Notes: generated from the sequence alone by a model not told the origin. Positions 1-8,441 are shown, counted from the stretch's first letter. The stretch: 25,233 nt of DNA from CAZEHJ01 sp964512485 (GCA_964512485.1 CAZEHJ010000055.1:1-25233); one strand, 5' to 3'. Numbers and translations: made by a program.

Positions 1-62
1 GCGGCCCAACTAGAGTAAGCGGATTGAACCGATTTTAAGCGTGTGTTAATACCGCACGCGGG

Positions 63-95
63 CGGCCCGAAAAAAGAACTTTTTCGGGCCGTTTT
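63..95 (+). terminator. Rho-independent terminator of the upstream unit
   Basis: A perfect 12-bp inverted repeat (63-74 with 80-91, arm CGGCCCGAAAAA, 5-nt loop) is followed by TTTT at 92-95. The GC-rich base of the stem plus the A/T tracts make it a classic intrinsic terminator, possibly working in both directions. It should end a plus-strand transcript entering from the left; the reading frame of that gene is not clear in the few bases available (in-frame stops at 16-18 and 36-38). It insulates ilvE from upstream transcription. In 96-195 I see no recognisable promoter. Confidence 0.85.
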
Positions 96-195
96 CATTA
101 CCATCACTTCGAATGACGACGCGTTCCGGTGTCAATGGTGAGCAACTCAGCCATGTTCTGCCGGTTCGCAACCATCGCTAAAACGAGCTGAACGA

Positions 196-1122
196 ATGAC
201 AAAAGCAGATATCTGGAAGAACGGCGAATTCATTGCTTTTGAGGACGCAACGGTTCATGTGTTGGCGCATGCACTCCACTACGGTACTTCGGTATTTGAA
301 GGCATTCGCTGTTACAAGACCGAAAAGGGATCTGCCATTTTTCGTCACGAAGAGCACATGCAGCGCCTCATCGATTCTGGTGCGATTTACCGCATGGAGC
401 TGGGTTACACGCGCGAAGAGCTCGAACAGGCCGTCATCGATACCATTGTCCGTTCTGGACTGGATTCATGCTACATAAGGCCTCTTTCGTTCCGCGATTT
501 CGGTCCCATGGGCGTCAATCCCTACAATAATCCTGTTACGACAATGATTGCCGTATGGGAATGGGGAGCCTACCTGGGTCCCGAAGCACTCGAATACGGC
601 GTAGATGTGCACGTGGCATCGTGGAACAGGATGGCCCCGAACACCTTCCCGTCAATGGCCAAGGCCGGTGGCAACTACCTCAATGCGGGCCTGGTGAAGA
701 TGGACGCGGTGTTGAGTGGGTTCTCCGAAGGCATCATGCTCAGCACAGACGGTCATCTCGCGGAAGGATCTGGAGAAAACCTTTTCGTCGTCAAGAACGG
801 TGTGCTTCATACCGCTCCGGTCACGATGTCCATTCTTCCGGGAATCACCAGAGACAGCGTGATGACGCTTGCCAGAGAAATGGGACTTTCCATTGTAGAG
901 AGCGCCATTCCGCGCGAGGCGCTATACATCGCCGACGAAGTGTTCTTCACCGGTACCGCCGCTGAAGTCACGCCCGTGCGTTCGATTGACCATCATGTCG
1001 TCGGAGCGGGTCGTCGTGGTGAGATTACAGAACGACTGCAGAACGCATTCTTTGATATCGTGCATGGCGGCAACGATCCACACGGGTGGTTGACACACGT
1101 ACCGGTAGGAGAGACGGTCTGA
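196..1122 (+). CDS. ilvE: Branched-chain amino acid aminotransferase
   Basis: Class IV PLP-dependent aminotransferase of 308 residues, the usual length for bacterial IlvE. It catalyses the last step of leucine, isoleucine and valine synthesis, moving an amino group from glutamate to the branched 2-oxo acid, in the cytoplasm. Visible family marks are the N-terminal HYGTSVFEGIR segment (residues 28-38), the PLP lysine K156 in the SMAKAGGNY stretch, and the cofactor-binding EGSGENLF segment (190-197). The ATG at 196 gives the canonical N-terminus (the ADIWKNGEF start) and no good Shine-Dalgarno sequence is seen. It appears monocistronic: a strong terminator lies upstream and a convergent gene lies 70 bases downstream. 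D-amino acid transaminase or aminodeoxychorismate lyase are relatives, but the length and the motifs fit IlvE better. Confidence 0.93.
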   Translation: MTKADIWKNGEFIAFEDATVHVLAHALHYGTSVFEGIRCYKTEKGSAIFRHEEHMQRLIDSGAIYRMELGYTREELEQAVIDTIVRSGLDSCYIRPLSFRDFGPMGVNPYNNPVTTMIAVWEWGAYLGPEALEYGVDVHVASWNRMAPNTFPSMAKAGGNYLNAGLVKMDAVLSGFSEGIMLSTDGHLAEGSGENLFVVKNGVLHTAPVTMSILPGITRDSVMTLAREMGLSIVESAIPREALYIADEVFFTGTAAEVTPVRSIDHHVVGAGRRGEITERLQNAFFDIVHGGNDPHGWLTHVPVGETV

Positions 1123-1192
1123 CCCCTTCAGGGAGGGAGACGAGAGATTTCGACCAGAGAAGTAGTGCGGACACGTCCAGAATTGGACCTGT

Positions 1193-2440
1193 CTAGAACT
1201 CAAACAGTGTGATGATCAGGTTGTCTTCCTGTTGACCCGTGATCATGATGTCCAGGCGACCATTCCCATCGGAATCGAACCAGTTCACCGCGCCGTAAAG
1301 CATACCCCTCAGGCTTGATATCTGAAGAAAACTGAGATCGATGTTTTCAAACACGAACAGTTTCTGACTTTCGGGATCGCTCAGGTCTTCCTGTCCCCAC
1401 GTGACGAAGTCGAGATCCAGGTCGCCATCCATATCGCGGAAAAGTGAACCTCCTCCGAACAGGCCAACCAGACTGGTCGGGCTACCCTCAAAATTTCCGG
1501 CTCCGTCGTTTCGAAAGAGAGCGGTCTCGCCTCTGAGGATTGTCGGCGATAGTTTGCCGCCACTGACGAGCAGATCCGGATCGTGGTCGAAGTCAATATC
1601 TCCGAAGCCTGCACTCGCGAAGTAGACTTCAGGAAGACCCGCATCTACTTCGACGAAGTTCGCGGCGCCGTCGTTTTCGAAGAGTCGGACGGTCGGACGC
1701 CCCGATTCGAGGAATCCGCCAACAATAAAGTCCTGATCACCGTCAGCATCCATGTCTTCGATATCCAGCGAGGTTACGAGCAGGCCATCAAAACTGGTTG
1801 GTCCGTGAGTGTAATTACCGTCACCAGTGTTCAACCAGACGCCGAAAACTCGACCGTTTTCTGACTCTCCGCCCAGGACGATGTCAACGAGTCCATCGCC
1901 ATTGAAATCGGCGGCATCCGCCTTGCTGTTCACCACACCCGGTAGTCCCGAAGTACCGTTGACGAAAAACGTGCCGTTACCGTTGATATATATATCAGTC
2001 GCGGGGCGCAGAATTCTGGAATCCGTTGTGACTTCTTCTTCGGCTTCTCCAGTGACAAGAATATCCAGATCGCCGTCGTTGTCAAGATCTTTCCAGACAA
2101 CAGAACCTCCACGTACGGGTCTCAAAGGAAACGAGACTCTTTGGTAGATGGCCGTGATGATCGGACTTTGATTGGCCACCGGTGTGACCCGGCGCTCAAC
2201 ATATCGGTACAGTGCCGAATGGATTGTGCCGTCCAACAGCTCTCCGGTCAAAAAAACGTCTTCATCACCATCACGGTCGAAATCACCTCCAGCCAGGGCG
2301 CCGAAGCGAACGGGGGGCATTCCCTGAACGCCTACAATCTGCTTCTGAGCAGACGAATCCCACACAAGTAGCCCCATGAGAAGAACGCCAAACAGCGTTT
2401 TTAACGTGAACAGGCGCAATGATACATGAAATACTTTCAT
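1193..2440 (-). CDS. Secreted FG-GAP/VCBS-repeat beta-propeller protein without sorting domain
   Basis: A 415-residue protein with a Sec-type signal peptide (about residues 1-31, hydrophobic FGVLLMGLLVW core, cleavage near SSAQ; no lipobox cysteine). The rest is seven FG-GAP/VCBS repeats, each carrying a calcium-binding acidic loop of the D-x-D-x-D-G-x-x-D type (for example DLDNDGDLD and DMDADGDQD), so a seven-bladed propeller is likely. It ends right after the last blade with no T9SS C-terminal domain, unlike its upstream neighbour, which shares the same repeat design. It starts 61 bases after that gene, so both are probably one transcript. FG-GAP repeats generally bind ligands or partners outside the cell; the actual ligand cannot be read from sequence. 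Two loops are degenerate (DIDFDHDPD, DMDGDLDLD), but the pattern is preserved. Confidence 0.85.
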   Translation of the reverse strand: MKVFHVSLRLFTLKTLFGVLLMGLLVWDSSAQKQIVGVQGMPPVRFGALAGGDFDRDGDEDVFLTGELLDGTIHSALYRYVERRVTPVANQSPIITAIYQRVSFPLRPVRGGSVVWKDLDNDGDLDILVTGEAEEEVTTDSRILRPATDIYINGNGTFFVNGTSGLPGVVNSKADAADFNGDGLVDIVLGGESENGRVFGVWLNTGDGNYTHGPTSFDGLLVTSLDIEDMDADGDQDFIVGGFLESGRPTVRLFENDGAANFVEVDAGLPEVYFASAGFGDIDFDHDPDLLVSGGKLSPTILRGETALFRNDGAGNFEGSPTSLVGLFGGGSLFRDMDGDLDLDFVTWGQEDLSDPESQKLFVFENIDLSFLQISSLRGMLYGAVNWFDSDGNGRLDIMITGQQEDNLIITLFEF

Positions 2441-2501
2441 GGAATAGGAAGCTCGATAAGTGGCAATGATGGATCAGGTGTCGACGGGCGAAAAATCAGA
2501 A

Positions 2502-4370
2502 TCAGCGGACCAGGGTCATCGTTCCAGACTTGACCCGGTCGCCTGCTCTCAGTTCATAGAAATATATTCCCGAGCCCATCTGTGAGCCGGCTGAAGAACG
2601 ACCATCCCAGTCAATCTGGTGTTGTCCAGGCGAGAGGACGCCTCGCGTGACACGGGTCACTTCCTGTCCCAGAAGGCTGTATACCCGAAACTCAACATCT
2701 GCCGATTCCGGCATATCGAACCGGACGGTGGTCGTATTTGTAAATGGGTTCGGATAATTATTGTAAACAGCAAACTGCTGTGGAAGGAGCCCATCGTCTT
2801 CCGTATCGACCGAGTGAGACCCGCTGATCGAAAACGTGCCTTCTGAGGCGAATGAAGAGGCCAGAAAGGCATTGTTTATGCTCTGGACACTCCAGAAATA
2901 CACACCGTCCTCGAGTCCGCCGAGTACCAGCGTTTCTGAAGAAGCTGCATTCCCCGCGTGTGCCATGAGCAGCTGACCGGTCTCGGAGTGAGCCATGGCA
3001 GTGACCACTTCAGATCCTCCCGGCGTACGGCCCACACGAACGTTGTAGGTAAGGGCCGCATTGGAATCCGTCAGATCGCCGGGCGCGAGCCAGGACAATT
3101 GAACCCGCGCATCGACTACCTCGGATATCAGGCTCTGCGGCGCAGAAGGAAGCGGCGGAATGACCTGGCGTTGATTTTCGTACAGGTTGGTGATGGAAGG
3201 ACCGAGAGTCGTGCGTCCTGTTGTCAAAAGATCGAGATCGCCATCTGCATCGAAGTCTCCCCAGTCGGCATCGCCAAAGATCGTACCGACCAAAAGGGCG
3301 GAATTGACGAACGATCCGCTTCCATCGTTTTTGAAAATGCGGGCCGACCGGTTTCCGATTGCGCGCTCGGCGCCGAGAGTCAGAAGGTCGAGGTCCCCGT
3401 CATTGTCATAGTCACCCCAGGTGACATCGCCCGCTAGAACGCCCTGCAAGCCCGTGTCTACCAGAGTAAACGACCCGCCGACGTTTTCCCAAACTTGTGC
3501 GCCTCCATCCAGAATGAACGGTGATACCTGACCACCTGAAACGACCAAATCGAGATCGCCATCGCTGTCGTAGTCACCCAGGTCCACGGATGAAAAGGCA
3601 TATCCGGCAAACGACGCGTTTATCGCAGTGAAAGTGCCACCTTCATTTCGGAGTGCCTGGGTGACGAAGCCATTATCGGATGCCCCGGAAAGAATGATGT
3701 CCAGGTCGAGGTCTCCGTCGATATCGCCCAAGTCAGAGTCGCCGTACCCGATGCCTATGACAGCGTCGGCATCGGAAGTGAATGAACCATTGCCGTCGTT
3801 CATTGCAATGACGCTCATCAGCCCGTCGGAGCTGGTTACGCCGGTGAGGAGTAGATCGAGATCTCCGTCGGCATCGAGATCGCCCCATGATGCCGAACCG
3901 CTGTGCAGGTTGGGCAGACCAGTCGAGTTCAATTCCACAAAACTCCCACCGTCATTTCGATAGAGATTCGTCGAGGACACGTACGGATAGTCGAGCGTCT
4001 GGCTTCCTCCTGCCAGCAGATCCAGATCACCATCTCCGTCGATGTCGGCAAACGAGGAAAACGAGTACGCCACATTGTTCAGATCAGAGGAGGACATCGA
4101 AAACTGTCTGGTCCCGTTGGATGCCGTTCCCTCGTTCAGGTAGAGGGCAGACGTGATAGCGTCCGCGCGCTCACCACTTACAAAGGCGTCGAGGTCTCCG
4201 TCGCCGTCAACGTCTCCCCAACTGACACTTCCGTTGTGCACAACAGGAAGGTCCTGAAAGACGATGTTGAACGTAAACGGCTGCGATACCGGCTGCGCAA
4301 ACGCATCAGCAGGTACCAGAGCCGAGAACAGAACTAAAATTGTAGCAAGTTTCGCTGGTGAAATCCTCAT
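2502..4370 (-). CDS. FG-GAP/VCBS-repeat exoprotein with T9SS type A sorting domain
   Basis: A 622-residue secreted protein. Order of parts: signal peptide (about 1-25, ending ADAFAQP), seven FG-GAP/VCBS repeats with acidic calcium loops (DVDGDGDLD, DIDGDGDLD, DLDADGDLD, DIDGDLDLD, DYDSDGDLD, DYDNDGDLD, DFDADGDLD) forming a probable seven-bladed propeller to about residue 410, a fibronectin-III-like segment, and a C-terminal sorting domain. The sorting domain shows the hallmark YPNPFTNTTTVRFDMP, a LLGQEV turn and a GIYFYEL strand. In Bacteroidota-like bacteria this tag sends the protein through the type IX secretion system and is removed or anchored at the surface. First gene of a likely two-gene unit with the tagless paralogue downstream. 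The ligand is unknown; an adhesin or matrix role is only a guess. Confidence 0.9.
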   Translation of the reverse strand: MRISPAKLATILVLFSALVPADAFAQPVSQPFTFNIVFQDLPVVHNGSVSWGDVDGDGDLDAFVSGERADAITSALYLNEGTASNGTRQFSMSSSDLNNVAYSFSSFADIDGDGDLDLLAGGSQTLDYPYVSSTNLYRNDGGSFVELNSTGLPNLHSGSASWGDLDADGDLDLLLTGVTSSDGLMSVIAMNDGNGSFTSDADAVIGIGYGDSDLGDIDGDLDLDIILSGASDNGFVTQALRNEGGTFTAINASFAGYAFSSVDLGDYDSDGDLDLVVSGGQVSPFILDGGAQVWENVGGSFTLVDTGLQGVLAGDVTWGDYDNDGDLDLLTLGAERAIGNRSARIFKNDGSGSFVNSALLVGTIFGDADWGDFDADGDLDLLTTGRTTLGPSITNLYENQRQVIPPLPSAPQSLISEVVDARVQLSWLAPGDLTDSNAALTYNVRVGRTPGGSEVVTAMAHSETGQLLMAHAGNAASSETLVLGGLEDGVYFWSVQSINNAFLASSFASEGTFSISGSHSVDTEDDGLLPQQFAVYNNYPNPFTNTTTVRFDMPESADVEFRVYSLLGQEVTRVTRGVLSPGQHQIDWDGRSSAGSQMGSGIYFYELRAGDRVKSGTMTLVR

Positions 4371-4446
4371 ACCTGCAGTTCTTGACGGAATAATTGGCTT
4401 GTGAGTGACCGCGCTAGTTACCGCACGGACCGGAGCGTGGAAAGGT

Positions 4447-4466
4447 AAAAAACAGCACCTGTATTT
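4447..4466 (-). terminator. Weak intrinsic terminator candidate after the queuosine transporter gene
   Basis: Just past the transporter stop, the minus strand reads ACAG-GTG-CTGT (4-bp stem, 3-nt loop, 4452-4462) and runs straight into TTTTTT (complement of 4447-4452). A's flanking the stem can pair with the T run around one mismatch. The stem is short, so this is only a candidate end for the three-gene signalling/transporter transcript. Confidence 0.35.
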
Positions 4467-4471
4467 CCCTG

Positions 4472-5221
4472 TTATTCCGCAGGAATATCAACATTCCCTG
4501 ATTCTGCCTCGTGAATGAGCTGATCGGCCGTTTCATGACCCAGGTATCGGTCCATTATCCAGTGTGCGACATAGATGAGCGGCGTAATCAGTATCGCTAC
4601 GATGAATTTGTACACGTAGTTGAAAAGCGTAATGGCAACGATGGTCTGAAACGTGAGGGGTCCCCAGAAAGCGATGAACAGCACGATGAACGTGTCCAGA
4701 AACTGAGAGCCGAACGTAGATCCTGTCGCCCGCAGCCACAGATGCTTTCCATTGGTCAGTCCGCGCAACCAGTGAAACAACGAAATATCGGCCAGCTGAC
4801 CGATGACGTAGGCGACGAGACTGCCGATGATTATTCGGCCGGATGCCCCGAACACTGTGTCGAATGCTTCTTCCGGTACCGGGGAGATCGATGATGTTTC
4901 AACAGACATGGCGACCTGGATCAGTCCGAACTCAAAAATGATCATCACCATCCCGATATACGTGACGAAACGTATTCCCGGCTTCCCGTAGTATTCGTTC
5001 AACAGATCGGTGATGATAAATGTGATCGGAAACGCGATCACGCCCGCTGTCATTGTGACCTGGTCGAATGATTCCCCAAGAATGTTCAGCGTGAAGGGAA
5101 GGTTGATGACAGTAAAGAGCTTTCCCGCCGTGGCCTCGGCAACTACGAGCGCCGTGATGAATATCGCCGCACATACGACGTACAATTTTTGAGGTCTGGA
5201 AAGTTCGTGTAGATGCTTCAT
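4472..5221 (-). CDS. yhhQ: Queuosine precursor transporter (YhhQ/VUT family, COG1738)
   Basis: A 249-residue polytopic inner-membrane protein with about six hydrophobic segments. Family features include FPITFIITDLLNEYYGK after the second helix, FGASGRIIIGSLVAYVIGQ, and STFGSQFLDTFIVLFIAFWG. Members import queuine-type precursors (preQ0/preQ1 or queuine) used to make the queuosine wobble base of tRNA. I placed the start at the ATG at 5221; an in-frame ATG at 5341 would add 40 charged, non-family residues lying inside the upstream kinase gene. With this start, one base separates the kinase stop (TGA) from the ATG, so translation is probably coupled to the kinase. Substrate assignment rests on the family, as older annotations call these proteins VUT or vitamin transporters. 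Confidence 0.85.
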   Translation of the reverse strand: MKHLHELSRPQKLYVVCAAIFITALVVAEATAGKLFTVINLPFTLNILGESFDQVTMTAGVIAFPITFIITDLLNEYYGKPGIRFVTYIGMVMIIFEFGLIQVAMSVETSSISPVPEEAFDTVFGASGRIIIGSLVAYVIGQLADISLFHWLRGLTNGKHLWLRATGSTFGSQFLDTFIVLFIAFWGPLTFQTIVAITLFNYVYKFIVAILITPLIYVAHWIMDRYLGHETADQLIHEAESGNVDIPAE

Positions 5222-5222
5222 G

Positions 5223-6350
5223 TCAGTTGATGGCTTGCCGGGTGTCTGGCGCAATGTTTTCTTTTTCCAGAACAGCGATAGGCAGGTCGAACGAAAATGA
5301 CGAACCTTTTCCAGGCTTGCTCCGAATCTGAAGTTCCACATCGTGAGCGGCCAGAATATGCTTCACGATTGCCAATCCCAGACCGGTGCCGCCGGCCGCA
5401 CGGGAGCGGCTTTTGTCCACACGGAAAAATCGTTCGGTAAGGCGCGCTATATCTTCTTTCCCGATCCCGATACCACGATCCCGTACGACAACCTGAACCG
5501 AATTCGGAGAGTGTGTCGAGGCCTTTACTGTGACTTTCCCACCTTTTTCGGAGTATTTGATGGCGTTGTCCACCAGATTCACCATTACCTGTCTGATTTG
5601 TGCGGGATCGCCGAGGGTAGGTGGGAGGTTCTTTTCAAACGATTTTGAGATCTTGACTGAGCGCTTTCTGGCCTGCGGTTCGACAGATTCCACGACATCG
5701 TTGATGAGTCGCTTGAGGTTGAAAGCATCGATATTCAGTTCCCTTTCGCCCGTCTCGAATCGTGAGATTTCCGCCAGGTCGTTCGCCAGGTTCGAAAGTC
5801 GGTCAGCGTTTCTGATGATTTTCTCGATGAACGACCTGTTCACTTCTGGATCATCCAGTGCTCCCTCATTCAGTGTTTCAGCGAAGCCGCGAATGGAGAA
5901 AATGGGGGTTTTAAGTTCGTGGGAAATATTACCGAGAAACTCGCGACGATAATTCTCCACCTTTTTTAACTCCTCGAATTCCCGTTCCAGCACACGTCCC
6001 GTACGATACACCTGCCGGATAATGTCATTTATTTCATCGCCCCGCTCGACCTGGGCGAGGTCCAGGGTCTCGAATTCGTGCTTCCGGAGATTCTTGAGTA
6101 CGCCACGTGCCAGCTCCAATCGCCTCGAAGCGTATGTGACGGTCGCCGTGTAACTGCCTGTAAAAGATATGGCAACAAGCAGACCGCCCATCCACAGGGA
6201 AAAACCATCGGAAAGAATCCAGGTCAAACCGGCTCCAGCGGCAGTGACCGATGCCGAAAAAAGTGCAATTTTAAGCGCTAGGCGGTATCCCCAGAACGAA
6301 GAGAACACAGAGGGCAGATCAAAACTTGACGAGCTGTCGGGGTTGTTCAT
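5223..6350 (-). CDS. PhoR-like membrane sensor histidine kinase
   Basis: A 375-residue sensor kinase. Two transmembrane helices (about 22-45 and 51-72) are separated by only a few residues, so there is essentially no periplasmic sensor domain. A HAMP-like/coiled linker (about 73-130) leads to a HisKA domain with the H-box FLGNISHELKTPI (phospho-acceptor H144) and a HATPase_c domain with N-box (NLVDNAIKYSEKGG), G1 (DRGIGIG) and G2 (GGTGLGLAIVKHI). It should autophosphorylate and pass phosphate to the response regulator encoded 57 bases upstream. The lack of an input domain suggests it senses the membrane or a partner protein, as PhoR does through its transporter partners. No close identity to true PhoR can be claimed from sequence alone. 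Its stop is 1 nt from the start of the transporter gene. Confidence 0.9.
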   Translation of the reverse strand: MNNPDSSSSFDLPSVFSSFWGYRLALKIALFSASVTAAGAGLTWILSDGFSLWMGGLLVAISFTGSYTATVTYASRRLELARGVLKNLRKHEFETLDLAQVERGDEINDIIRQVYRTGRVLEREFEELKKVENYRREFLGNISHELKTPIFSIRGFAETLNEGALDDPEVNRSFIEKIIRNADRLSNLANDLAEISRFETGERELNIDAFNLKRLINDVVESVEPQARKRSVKISKSFEKNLPPTLGDPAQIRQVMVNLVDNAIKYSEKGGKVTVKASTHSPNSVQVVVRDRGIGIGKEDIARLTERFFRVDKSRSRAAGGTGLGLAIVKHILAAHDVELQIRSKPGKGSSFSFDLPIAVLEKENIAPDTRQAIN

Positions 6351-6407
6351 GAGGCAGAAGTCGCAAAACTGTTTGCTGATGGCGCTGATGAGCGCCTCTG
6401 ACCAGCG

Positions 6408-7115
6408 CTAGTTGTCCGCGAAACGGTAGCCTACACCTTTCACAGTTTCAATATAGTGATCCCCGATTTTCTCTCTGATCTTGCGCACATGGACGTCAAC
6501 CGTACGATCCACAACATATACGTCGTGTCCCCAGACCCTGTCGAGAAGGTCTTGCCTCGAGAACACCTTTCCGGGCCGCGACCCAAGAAAATGCAATAAT
6601 TCGAACTCTTTTCGGGCCAGCCTGACGGCGTCCTGTTGCGAGCGCCGCCGCACCTCAAAGCGATCCCTGTCGATTTCCAGGTCGGAGACGCGCAGAATGT
6701 CCAGAGGCACATCGAACCGGTGGGCTCCCCTGAGGAGTGCTTTCACCTGCGAAAGCAGAACGGGAATGGAAATGGGTTTGGTCAGGTAGATATCGGCTCC
6801 TGTGTCCAGGCCAGCAACATGGTCTTCCTCTTCACTCTTGGCCGTCAACATAAGAATGGGAATTGTGCGCAGGACCGCGTGTTCACGGAGACGTTTACAG
6901 GTTTCGATTCCGTCCATTTTCGGCATCATGATGTCGAGAATGATGACGTCGGGTTTTTCCGACTCAGCCAACTCCAACGCTTTTATTCCATTTTTTGCCC
7001 TGATCGTAGCGAGATTTTCCTTCTTGAGGTTATACTCAACCAGATCGAGAATGTCATCCTCGTCATCCACGATCAAGACCAGCGGGTTGGGCCTTTCTGA
7101 CCTGATATCAGTCAT
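6408..7115 (-). CDS. OmpR/PhoB-family response regulator
   Basis: A 235-residue two-domain regulator. The receiver domain (about 12-125) has the acidic pair D18/D19, phospho-acceptor D61 (VIILDIMMPKMDG), T91 and K113 (YLTKP). The C-terminal winged-helix domain (about 135-233) shows the typical EFELLHFLGSRPGKVFSRQDLL and the VDVHVRKIREKIG recognition region, ending with GVGYRFADN. It binds DNA when phosphorylated by the downstream kinase. First gene of the regulator-kinase-transporter unit; start ATG at 7115 has no Shine-Dalgarno sequence. It is divergent from the oxidoreductase gene at 7228, sharing a 112-base control region. The target genes are unknown; phosphate control is suggested by PhoB/PhoR-like architecture but not shown. 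Confidence 0.92.
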   Translation of the reverse strand: MTDIRSERPNPLVLIVDDEDDILDLVEYNLKKENLATIRAKNGIKALELAESEKPDVIILDIMMPKMDGIETCKRLREHAVLRTIPILMLTAKSEEEDHVAGLDTGADIYLTKPISIPVLLSQVKALLRGAHRFDVPLDILRVSDLEIDRDRFEVRRRSQQDAVRLARKEFELLHFLGSRPGKVFSRQDLLDRVWGHDVYVVDRTVDVHVRKIREKIGDHYIETVKGVGYRFADN

Positions 7116-7227
7116 GGGAGTGTAGAGGGTGGTGGAATGGGTGCGAAGCTGAAAGTACGGCAGCTGGAAACCCTGTATTTTATCAAATCATTAATAATAC
7201 AGACGTACCAACCCTTTTTTGGAGCAT
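7116..7227. promoter_or_regulatory. Divergent control region with inverted repeat
   Basis: This AT-richer stretch separates the response regulator (minus) from the oxidoreductase (plus) and must hold both promoters. It contains a perfect 7-bp inverted repeat CTGTATT-N16-AATACAG (7173-7179 and 7196-7202), and outside it an asymmetric GTACG/CGTAC pair (7155-7159 and 7204-7208). It could be an operator for the regulator or part of a transcript leader. I could not find a convincing -33/-7 pair on either strand. Confidence 0.35.
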
Positions 7228-8391
7228 ATGGACAGAAAATTACGATACGCCATGGTTGGAGGTGGACCAGGAGCGTTCATCGGAGCAGTTCATCGGATGG
7301 CGGCGGGTCTCGAAGGCCAGATGGAGATAGTAGCAGGTGCTTTTTCCTCCAACCCGCAGAAGTCACAGCTGACCGGGCGTGAGCTGCATCTCGATGCAGA
7401 CAGAGTGTACGGTTCCTGGGAAGAGATGATAGATGCCGAAGCTCAGAGATCGGAAGGCAGAATTGACTTCGTCAGCATTGTGACTCCGAACTTCCTGCAC
7501 TATCCGGTTGCTAAAAAAGCCCTTGAAGCAGGCTTTGACGTCGTGTGCGATAAGCCCATGACCATGACCCTCGAAGAATCCGAGGATCTGTGCAGAGTTG
7601 TATCAGCAACCGGTCAGGTGTTTGCGCTTACCCACAATTACACCGGGTATCCAATGGTGAAGCAGGCGAAAGCGCTCGTGGAAAACGGAGACCTGGGCGA
7701 GCTTCGAAAAGTAGTCGTGGAATATCCGCAAGGTTGGCTCTCAACGCTGTTGGAGGCCACAGGACAGAAACAGGCCTCATGGCGCAGCGATCCTGCAAGA
7801 GCGGGCGCTTCTTCCGCCCTGGGAGACATCGGAACGCATTGCGAGAATCTGGTGCACTACATAACCGGTTTGGATATGGAGGAAATGATTGCGGACCTGG
7901 GCACGATGGTCGAAGGTCGGGCTCTTGAGGACGATGCCTCGATTCTCATTCGGTACAAGGGAGGAGCGCGCGGAATCCTGTATTGCTCGCAGATAAGCAT
8001 CGGGGAAGAAAACAATCTCACGATCCGGGTATATGGCAGTAAGGCGGCGTTACACTGGAAACAGGAGCACCCCAACTGGTTGCACGTGAAGCACCCGGAT
8101 GCGCCTGAGCAGATCTATAAGCGGGGGAACGACTACCTCGCAGAGGATGCTTCCGGTGCAGCTCGTATTCCGGCCGGACATCCTGAGGGATTCATCGACG
8201 CGTTTGCCAACATTTACCGCAACGCGGCCCGTGCCATGCGCGCGCGTGCGGAAGGTCAGGACTTTTCTGCCTCAACTTTCGACTTTCCGTCTGTACAAGA
8301 CGGCGCGCGCGGGATACATTTCATTCATACCGCGATCCGGAGCAGCGGGGAGCGCTCCTGGGTGGACGCCTCTTACAATCCACCCGAGTAG
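7228..8391 (+). CDS. Gfo/Idh/MocA-family NAD(P)-dependent oxidoreductase
   Basis: A 387-residue dehydrogenase. The N-terminal Rossmann fold carries a glycine-rich dinucleotide loop (MVGGGPGAFIGAVHR, near residues 9-23). The family's (E/D)KP motif appears as CDKPMTMTLEES, followed by the C-terminal substrate domain with GDIGTHCENL. These cytoplasmic enzymes oxidise or reduce sugars, inositols and related polyols. I chose the ATG at 7228, preceded by GGAG at 7221-7224; the TTG at 7219 would add three residues and destroy that site. It is first in a plus-strand group, 50 bases ahead of a sugar isomerase/epimerase-like gene, a pairing common in sugar or cyclitol catabolism. The exact substrate cannot be named. 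Confidence 0.88.
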   Translation: MDRKLRYAMVGGGPGAFIGAVHRMAAGLEGQMEIVAGAFSSNPQKSQLTGRELHLDADRVYGSWEEMIDAEAQRSEGRIDFVSIVTPNFLHYPVAKKALEAGFDVVCDKPMTMTLEESEDLCRVVSATGQVFALTHNYTGYPMVKQAKALVENGDLGELRKVVVEYPQGWLSTLLEATGQKQASWRSDPARAGASSALGDIGTHCENLVHYITGLDMEEMIADLGTMVEGRALEDDASILIRYKGGARGILYCSQISIGEENNLTIRVYGSKAALHWKQEHPNWLHVKHPDAPEQIYKRGNDYLAEDASGAARIPAGHPEGFIDAFANIYRNAARAMRARAEGQDFSASTFDFPSVQDGARGIHFIHTAIRSSGERSWVDASYNPPE

Positions 8392-8441
8392 AATAACCAC
8401 CGTCGCAACGACTCAGCAAAGACAACGAAGTACTGAAAACC

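Noticed and set aside
1..38. Possible 3' end of an upstream plus-strand gene (stops at 16-18 or 36-38)
   Set aside because: Only a handful of codons are visible in each frame and none is recognisable; the terminator at 63-95 implies a gene or RNA upstream, but its frame cannot be chosen.
1175..1188. Inverted repeat GTCCA-GAAT-TGGAC between the convergent ilvE and propeller genes
   Set aside because: A 5-bp stem with no T run on either strand is too weak for a terminator call.
1400..4340. Long open frames on the plus strand antisense to the propeller genes
   Set aside because: They are created by the repeated acidic-loop codons (GAT/GAC-rich) read backwards, are rich in Arg/Ser/Pro repeats and have no independent support.
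4371..4471. TACCTTTC as a -7 element for the T9SS propeller gene
   Set aside because: It matches TAnnTTTG in all but the last base, but there is no TTG at the right distance upstream.
5222..5341. Longer N-terminus for the queuosine transporter starting at 5341
   Set aside because: The extra 40 residues are rich in Lys/Arg, lack family similarity and lie entirely inside the kinase coding sequence.
6381..6396. Hairpin GGCGCT-GATG-AGCGCC between response regulator and kinase genes
   Set aside because: Perfect 6-bp stem but no T tract, inside an operon; a GC-rich chance repeat or minor RNA structure is as likely as attenuation.
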